Shown here in pieces: positions 57,166 to 64,000 of a DNA stretch of 64,000 nucleotides (position 1 is the stretch's first letter; the number at the start of each line of letters is the position of its first letter). Location: the NCBI RefSeq assembly GCF_037392515.1, contig NC_090282.1:33965054-34029053 (forward strand), written 5' to 3'. The stretch comes from Haliotis asinina. Its lineage: Eukaryota > Mollusca > Gastropoda > Lepetellida > Haliotidae. The translations under genes were made by a program, and so were the position numbers. The notes beneath the pieces are model-generated. The model saw nothing but the letters and a program-made list of their open reading frames with translations, did no database searches and had not been told where the DNA came from.

Positions 57166-59578
57166 TTATCTCGTCTCAGTTGCAGTCTCTACCGTCGCAC
57201 TTTGCTCCATCACGCACATCGCCATGTGATCAGAGAATGACATACATTCGTATTACATATCAGTTTTCAGGACTCGTTTTTATTAAACGTGAATATAAGC
57301 CGTCTTACTCTCTTTCAAATTTAACGGATTCAATCAAGACCATTGGGCTGTGTTAAGGACATTTAAAGTAATTTTTACATAAAAGAAATAAAAGTAAAGA
57401 ATACACGGGTAGTTTGTGGAAAAACGTTATCTGGTAATTTTGACAACAGTTTTGCCTCATCTTTCTAAAAGACACCATTCGTATATCGGCTTGTTAGTGA
57501 CAGAGTGAAAAATAAATATTGTCTTCTTGTTAGTGACAGAGTGGAAAATAAATATTAACTCTCTATATTGGAGAATGTTTCCATCGAGGTCAATCCTTAT
57601 GTACAGTGTATATCTCTGTAGTTTCATATCCATATGTGATTATACGGTCGTGCTGTCTATCTATCAACCTATCCATGCTTAAAAATATTCAAGTAAAACC
57701 ATTATTTTACAAACTTCAGAACATTTGAAATCAGTGTTTCTATATGGACTGTTTTGATGGTTAAGATATATCAAGGTCGAAAGTCACACAAAACGGTCAA
57801 TTTAGGCAAAGAAACCTGCAACTATTTTTGATTACTCATAACATTGTGACTAACAAAGTAGATAATAACTGTACGCGTAATCTAAATGGATAAAAATAGC
57901 TTCCAAGTAGATATAAATACCATCTACATAGATAACAATTGTTGGTGGCACAAATGCGCTTCCATGCATTTCAGATGGCGACATAGTGGAAACCTATCAT
58001 TACGCGCATGAGTCACTGAGTATGAAAATGAGTCCGTGTCAGTTTCTAACTACAATCGATATAATCGCATACACATCTACATGCACAATATCTCGTCCTT
58101 CTTGCAATTCATATCTTCGGACCTTGCTCTCTTAAGTACAATTGCGTAATTGAATGAGGGAGCGACATGTCATGTGACTCAAGAAGATATAGGTTACAGC
58201 ATTCGATGTATCAGTAAAGCGAAGCACGTTACTTAATATACCGGTACCATTGTTGTACCTACTTCAAAGTCTTGTATACAGGAGTCTAAGCCTAAACCTT
58301 CTGACCCTAACCCTAACCTTAAATTTCCTCATGCGCAGAAAACAAGTGGTACCGGTATTAAGTAAATCTATTCAGTAAAGCTTCCCCCAAACGATATGGT
58401 AGGCGTGGGAAGGAAAGTTTCAAATCTGTGATAAAAAAGATGTGAACTCCTCAGTTCGACTTGTGCCATACGTTACCGAATTTGTTTCAGGTGAAAAGTT
58501 GACCAGCCTCTGCATGTGCTTATGGATGGGATCGTCGTTTTCACTCGCCGATCACTTGGTGTTAACACTGTTTGACAGAGATTCATAAACACATGCTCAT
58601 GCATCATATCGCATGGTTTTCCACACCGAGTCGTACATCTGTAATATTGCTGAATGCTGCGTCAATCAAGCACACGACTGCTATCACGAGTTTTGTCGTT
58701 TCTAAGTAGATTTGCATCACATGTCATTGCATCACATGTCATCATTGTTAGATTCTATTAAGAGATACATGTCTCATTATCACACGATGTAATGGTTACA
58801 TACGCGGTCGGTGTTCACAGCACAATGACCTTGTCAGTCGTCGATTTCAAGTTTTAGCACAGAAAAGTAAAAGTGAATATCTGTGTGTTACACATTAAAT
58901 AATCACGTGAGGAACCACCGTCTTGTCCACGCATTTCAAAACTTAAACAATTCTGTTGGGACCGTGTAACTGGTCGTAAGAAAATTTTTACCAGCAGTAT
59001 TAAATGTTAAACATTTACCGATCAAAGGTTGCTTATTTAGACGAACAAGAATCGAAAGGAGAAATCTTATGTGGTGGCAATGGATTGGACAGATCTCGCC
59101 CAAACCCATCACATACCATACTTTGTCCCTCTACAAGACATTTACCATCCTAAACCACTGCGGTGGTAATCTCTGATAATGTCGGGTAGATTCCAAACCC
59201 ACACATAAACTCACTCCCTTGTTCAATCTGCGGGAGTGACTGATCAATCATAATCAAGTCGGTCGTCAACAGTCATCACGACACTGTTGACAGCTTACTG
59301 CGTTTGAATGAATGTTTTTGCTTAAGTTGAGAACATTTGAGAATTTAGAACAATGTTTTAGACGGTCTTGTGAAAGCATATTACGTTTTGTATGTAACTG
59401 ATATTGTTGTAATGAGACTTGAAAACGGCTAGACATCGATGAATAGATAGTGATATACATGCATAATTATTTGGAAAAATAAAACAAAGAAACCTCTCAC
59501 ATTTCTATTTTCATTTGCACGAACGCGTCGCCCAAACGGAGTTGTCACTGTATCTCGTTCGCACCTCGTACGCTTATA
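57166..59578. other. Intergenic upstream of gene E
   Basis: No gene recognised. It holds a small inverted-repeat unit at 58228-58365 and a short duplication near 57491-57558 (TTGTTAGTGACAGAGTG twice). Confidence 0.5.
58228..58365. mobile_element. Possible short MITE
   Basis: The left arm TTACTTAATATACCGGTACCA and the right arm TGGTACCGGTATTAAGTAA are near-perfect inverted copies 138 bp apart end to end. Between them lies CCTAACCCTAACC-like sequence. Confidence 0.55.
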
Positions 59579-59681
59579 CATATATATATATATATATATC
59601 TTCTAGACGGGGTTTCGCAATCACAACGATATAGCAGTACAGCAGCTTGGTTCACTTGTGTAGCTGTTTTGGAAACTCACC
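59570..59681 (+). promoter_or_regulatory. Putative core promoter of gene E
   Basis: A TA-rich tract (CTTATACATATATATATA, 59572-59600) lies about 80-110 bp upstream of the ATG and could act as a TATA element, giving a start site near 59620-59630. It is also a plain TA microsatellite, so the call is weak. The ATG context is CTCACCATGA, with purine at -3. Confidence 0.35.
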
Positions 59682-59748
59682 ATGAAGTTAGTAATAACTT
59701 CAGCTGTTCTTCTATGTGTCTTGTCCTACAGTCTAGCCGCGTACACAG
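59682..59748 (+). CDS. Gene E exon 1: signal peptide
   Basis: MKLVITSAVLLCVLSYSLAAYT, then a phase-1 GTAAGT donor. The start is fixed by the Lys-plus-hydrophobic-core pattern and the SLAA cleavage region. Length 67 nt, as in genes C and D. Confidence 0.86.
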
Positions 59749-62700
59749 GTAAGTTCATGTGTTTAGCTTGTGGAAGACATTGATGACTTGGGTAGGCTTG
59801 GTAGTTTGGGGATCTGGAATACACTAGAAAATATGCGTGGAATTAGACAAACAAATATTCATTTTGACCATAACAATGTTTGCTATGACAGATGTGAGTT
59901 TGTAATCCGGGAATTAGGAGAGAGATTCTTCTGTAGTACGAATCGTATCATTCCAGATATTTACACCTCACCCCAACGTCGCCACCTCAATCCATCGCAA
60001 TAACGTTTATCGTGGCATTATTCCTGGGTTTGCAACATTTTATCCCCCAGCATCATCGTCATCTCATCGCCACGGACGTTGTTCTTGTGAGACATCACTC
60101 AATCCATGAGTACAGTCGTAACCCACTGGTTTGACAACACAAAGTTCATATTTGAGTGAGGAGAAAAGAAAAATTGAGACGTTTATGCTTGAAGAAATAA
60201 CGCTTTTCATTTCCAATGGCCCTTTTAGAGTTACAACTCCTTAACTTACCAGTTTTTTTTCCACCGAGTTCAACAATCGCGGTGTTCATGCCTCATTGTC
60301 TTTTAGCAACACGCACACACCATTCAGTTTCCAAGTTACCATAATAAGAGTATTTATAGAGCGCTAGTTCCACATCATTGAGGGACATGCTCAAAGCGCG
60401 TAAATATGCCTGATGCAGACAGACCAAGAAACACAAAAATGGGATTCGTACAAGCTGGCATATTCGGGTCTCGCCAAATGGCCGCAGCTTCAGTTCCGTG
60501 TTCACATTATCTGTATGATCCGGGTATATGATAGTTTTGCCCATATATCAAGAGTCCCTACAGGAGGATGATTAACCCCATTTACTCAGTTTAAAATGAC
60601 ATGTCCATCTTTGTTGAATCGTGGTATTTAAATCTTTTTACAGGTGCATGTTTCGAAGACATCCAACTTTCAAATAATGGTGTGCAAAACGTCACATCTC
60701 CAGGATTCCCGCAGCACTACGGCCCGTAAGTATCTGCTCAGCAGAAGAGGAGAAGAAACACTGGCCGTCACTTGATTATATCATTTGTTAATGATCTTTG
60801 CTTGCGCTTAGTCAGTGCTCAAGGAATACGTTTATACGGTTAATACATCATTAAAAACATAATAAAATTCGAACCTTTACAAATGAAAAAAAATCATTCG
60901 CATAACACACAACTGTTGGTGGTATCCTAGTGTTGAAACTCAGAAATGTTGCCTTTGTCGACATAAATTGTCAATATTCACAGTCTTTAAATCAGTATAA
61001 TTTTATACAAGCTTACTTAAATTTCAACAAGGAGTAAATGAGAGATGGTTAAACAGACATAATTTAACAACAGGAATAATGGGATATAAACAGTGACACA
61101 TAATATTTCAACATCAGAAATCCGTCTTCCTTAGAAACAGAACTGTAGTGAAAGTTACATTAAGGAGTCACTGAAAATCAGTGTTGAATTGAGGTTTTCC
61201 TAAAAAAGAACACTTTAAAACTTTGTCATCAGGTAGCACTGCCTAAGAAGACATCAAATGAACCAAACTTTTATTATCTAAGTACCATTACACCCATGTT
61301 TTAGATTTAGCAATAGCATGAAAAAATTATCATTATTATGAATAGTAACTTCTCAAACTACATTTGTTTGCTTCTTCACGTTGTTCTTTCTAGTAATGTC
61401 ACCTGCGCATGGAAGATCCGTGCATCTTCAAAGGAACGTCTTGTGGGTATTTATGTTCGATATTTTGAATTAGACGAGTCGGGAAAGTGCCAGAGAGCCA
61501 GTTTGTCCTTCTATGATGGTAAGAGCCAAATTGACAAACTAAAAAGAAAACGTATGAGCCATTTTAGAAAAATCATTGCGTATATTTAAGTGCAAGTGTT
61601 ACATGTAATTTCAACGTAGAAAGGGTGAAAATTCCCTCGTGTATACACAAGGCGTTGGTCAACTAAACAGTTCTGTTTGTGTTTCCTTGAGTCCATAAGA
61701 TGAAGTAAAAATTACCTCTTTGTATGGCCACAACCAGCTGCAGTTATTGATCGGCATAGTCTCGCCTCAAACTGGATAGTTCGACGATGCCGCTCTTTCG
61801 AAATTCTTTCCTACTCTTCCTGCAATGTTGTGGAAGAGGCGTGTTTTGACGTTGACGTACTCGTCAGCTGACTTCATCCCACTGGTGTTCTGTCAGCATT
61901 AGATCTGGTGATCGTGAAGTCCACGGGAAGGCACTGACATTAGAAATGTCAAGGCAACACATGCTGTATGTGAAGTATGTTAGAGCAACTTCCTCTGTTG
62001 TCCAATAACAGGAAGTAAGCGACGTCCAACGGTGTCGTTGATGTACCGATTAGCTTTCCCCTGAACCACCTCTAAATCAGATCTTTATGTGCTGGATATC
62101 GTACCCCACATTGTCTCCACCGAATCTGTCGACCTGTCTAATGCAATTTTGCAACCGATCTCACCGGTGAAGAAGAAATCGTGATTCATCACTGAACCAA
62201 ACTCGCTTCCAGTTTCTAAGGGTTTTGTAGTTTCCACGGCTGAGAGAGAATGATGTGAGCATGTGAGCAGTCCGGATGTAGCGGTCCTGGGCTTGGCTTT
62301 TACCTCTTGTATGGTCGCTTCCTGCGCCATCTTGGGCGGAACTGGTCTACAGAAAACAAAACCTAAAGTTGAAATTTCGGGTAACTGCAGACTGCGACTC
62401 CTTAACTTCGAGGCAGCCTATGGCGATCTTTCGACTATCTGCACTCAGTTGTGGCATGTCGATTTCCTCTTTTCCAAACAGAAACAAATGACAAAAGTAA
62501 ACACAACATATTCCTTTTATAGTGATTGATACCGCATGCCTTTCCGCATACTTGAATACTGCTACAGGACACATTCCGCTTATCGACATCAGACATTTAA
62601 AGGTGTTTAGTCAACGACGTTTTATGAAATAGGCACAAAGTGTCTGTGTGTGCACGTATGCCAAATACTGTGTGTGTATGCGTGCGTAAAGGTATTACTT

Positions 62701-63386
62701 TGTATGACTGTTTATAAATGTTTTCTTGAATACTCTGAACTTTTATGAGCAGGATCAGATACTGCGGGTGAACTGCTGTTACAACTGTGTGGCATTGAAG
62801 CAAAAGAAAGCAGTGTTTTAAGTAGTGGAGACACCATGTTCATTGAGTTTGCTTCTGGTGATGCCTCTAATGGAATTGGATTTTCCCTCATAGTCATCGA
62901 CGTTGAACGTAAGAACACGAGTACAACAGAGCAATGTAACAATCAAACAATCATGGAATACTATATCTTCACCCGTTATCCGTCACGCCAGGTTACATCC
63001 ATGTTATTGTCTTAGAGCATAATTTGATTCAATGTCACAAATGGCCATTAATTACACTTCTAAATACTTTTAAAATCTCAGCGCTAGAGAGATTTATCGC
63101 CCATACTTTAATATTGGTCTACATTCATCGCTTAGTTAACATCTCTTTGTGGTACGAGGTTTTGGTCTGTGAGCAACATCGGCTAAATATGACTACCGTT
63201 GATATTTCCAATCCACTACAAACTTTAACATGGTAGATTATTGGAAACTATGATTATTGCGACAATTTAGGCAGTGGTACCTAGTTTCACATCAATGGAA
63301 TATTTTACAGGATGCGGTGGAATGCTAACAGCCACATCAGAGTCATTGAACCTCACTTCCCCGGGGTATCCATACACCTACTTCAA
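59682..63386 (+). CDS. Gene E: multi-CUB protein, 5' part (continues past window)
   Basis: Coding exons: 59682-59748, 60644-60725, 61394-61518, 62753-62908 and 63311-63386, in frame over 506 nt (168 residues). Signal peptide, complete CUB1 (about 23-143) and the start of CUB2. It is in the opposite orientation to genes B, C and D. CUB1 aligns with CUB1 of gene C, while its CUB2 start (CGGMLTATSE, LTSPGYP) is closest to CUB1 of gene D. A six-CUB architecture like gene C is likely but not seen. No further exon was recognised between 63387 and 64000. Confidence 0.83.
60644..62908 (+). CDS. Gene E CUB1, exons 2-4
   Basis: Exons 60644-60725, 61394-61518 and 62753-62908. ACFEDIQLSN and VTSPGFPQHYGP, then VTCAW, GKCQRASLSFYDG and LQLCGI supply all four cysteines. 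Phases are 1-2-1-1 like every other CUB in the cluster. The e3 strand SSGDTMFIEFAS matches SSGNTMYIQFTS of gene C. The intron at 61519-62752 carries a Tc1/mariner remnant. Confidence 0.85.
61745..62340 (-). mobile_element. Degraded Tc1/mariner-type transposase
   Basis: On the minus strand, near 62180, one frame reads FSDESRFLLHR, the first catalytic Asp block of Tc1-like (IS630) transposases. Further on, near 61880, another reads PWTSRSPDL and EHQWDE, the equivalent of the SPDLNPIEHLWDE block with the last catalytic Glu/Asp. A weak GGDNVGY-like block lies between. Stops and frame changes interrupt it and ends were not resolved. It is antisense in an intron of gene E. Confidence 0.75.
63311..63386 (+). 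CDS. Gene E CUB2, first exon
   Basis: 76 nt from a TTTTACAG acceptor to a GTAAGT donor: CGGMLTATSESLN then LTSPGYPYTYF. Same length and phase as the matching exons of genes C (31480-31555) and D (13957-14032). Confidence 0.84.
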
Positions 63387-63411
63387 GTAAGTTCGTTGTT
63401 ATACATTTGTC

Positions 63412-63490
63412 CATCCATCCATCCATCCACACACACACACACATCATCATCATCATCATCATCATTATCGTCATCATCTGGAGGAGGAGG
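63412..63490. repeat. Compound CATC/AC/CAT/GGA microsatellite
   Basis: Successive CATC, AC, CAT and GGA tracts just after the CUB2 first exon of gene E. Confidence 0.9.
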
Positions 63491-63579
63491 ACCATAGTAA
63501 ACCAGCCAGCGCAGCTATTGCTTTTACTGTCTGGGGTAAGTATTTGAGACTTGGAAAGGTCTGAGTTACATGTATGCGT

Positions 63580-63850
63580 CACGCAAGTCAAACCTAAGAA
63601 GATCGTCAGTTCCTGATCCACGGGGCATTGTTACTGAAATAACTTCAGTTGAATTTGAGCAGAGCAACGTTGGGCGCGGATTGCCCTTGGATAGGTTACT
63701 TTGTGCGGCAGCTTGACTCAAAGTTTCTAAAACTTCTGTCCATGTAATACACGTGGTCACACCTTGGGCAAGTAAGTTTTATACCAAATGTCTGTGTTCA
63801 CGCAGCAGAAAGTATGTACCCGGTGGGATATTCATAAAAAGGATGTCTGA
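63580..63850 (+). mobile_element. SINE-like repeat with 5S-like segment, diverged copy
   Basis: Shares GGCAGCTTGACTC, GTTCACGCAGCAGAAA and GTACCCGGTGG blocks with 34400-34685. The 5S-like part (GGGCGCGG, then CCTTGGATAGG) is weaker. Confidence 0.5.
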
Positions 63851-64000
63851 AGAAATGCCAGTTTGGAACCCATATTCAGGTGTCTCCTCAGGTGAAAAAC
63901 TGCCATGTCTCTGCATGTGACCTCACATTTGCCTTCCCGATTACTGGCAATGTTCCTTTTCCACTGATAATTCTAGAAAACCAGTTAAAACTGTTTTTTT

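Noticed and set aside
58310-58322. Interstitial telomere
   Set aside because: Only about two CCCTAA-like units are present, too few to call.

Overview
This is eukaryotic (metazoan) genomic DNA. It is intron-rich and AT-leaning, full of microsatellites and short interspersed repeats, and its genes are split into small exons with GT/AG junctions. Several repeats start with GTGAGTGAG-type runs and contain segments I recall as typical of abalone (Haliotis) genomes, so the best guess is a vetigastropod mollusc. That assignment rests on memory of repeat families, not on a search.

The window is a cluster of CUB-domain membrane-protein genes. I reconstructed them exon by exon from splice sites, reading phase and the CUB cysteine pattern. 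Gene D (minus, 16532 to 1069, 17 coding exons, 714 aa) is signal peptide, 5 CUB, transmembrane segment, short tail. Gene C (minus, 36590 to 18886, 20 coding exons, 801 aa) is signal peptide, 6 CUB, transmembrane segment, short tail. Gene B (minus, 46529 to 38270, 5 coding exons, 243 aa) is signal peptide, 1 CUB, transmembrane segment, and a longer tail with two PPxY motifs. Pseudogene F (minus, about 56460 to 52340) is a broken partial copy of gene C that includes its upstream region and signal exon. Gene E (plus, 59682 to beyond 63386) has a signal peptide, CUB1 and the start of CUB2, and runs off the window. The letters are my labels, not gene symbols.

All CUB modules share one exon code: three exons with intron phases 1-2-1-1, so each module is a symmetric 1-1 cassette. 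Exon lengths and sequences align the modules: D1-D5 correspond to C2-C6, E1 to C1, E2 to C2, and the single CUB of B to C6/D5. Gene D therefore lacks the most distal CUB. The membrane-proximal CUB in B, C and D always lacks the first cysteine pair, and CUB4 of gene D lacks both cysteines of the second pair.

Layout: 1-1068 downstream of D; 1.07-16.5 kb gene D; 16.5-18.9 kb repeats; 18.9-36.6 kb gene C; 36.6-38.3 kb upstream region of C; 38.3-46.5 kb gene B, with a LINE and a large microsatellite in intron 1; 46.5-52.3 kb intergenic with transposon remnants; 52.3-56.5 kb pseudogene F; 56.5-57.2 kb SINE-like element with a triplicated 138-bp module; 57.2-59.6 kb intergenic; 59.7-64 kb gene E, with a Tc1/mariner remnant in an intron.

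The proteins are predicted type I surface proteins whose extracellular parts are CUB only. Ligands and pathway cannot be read from the sequence.
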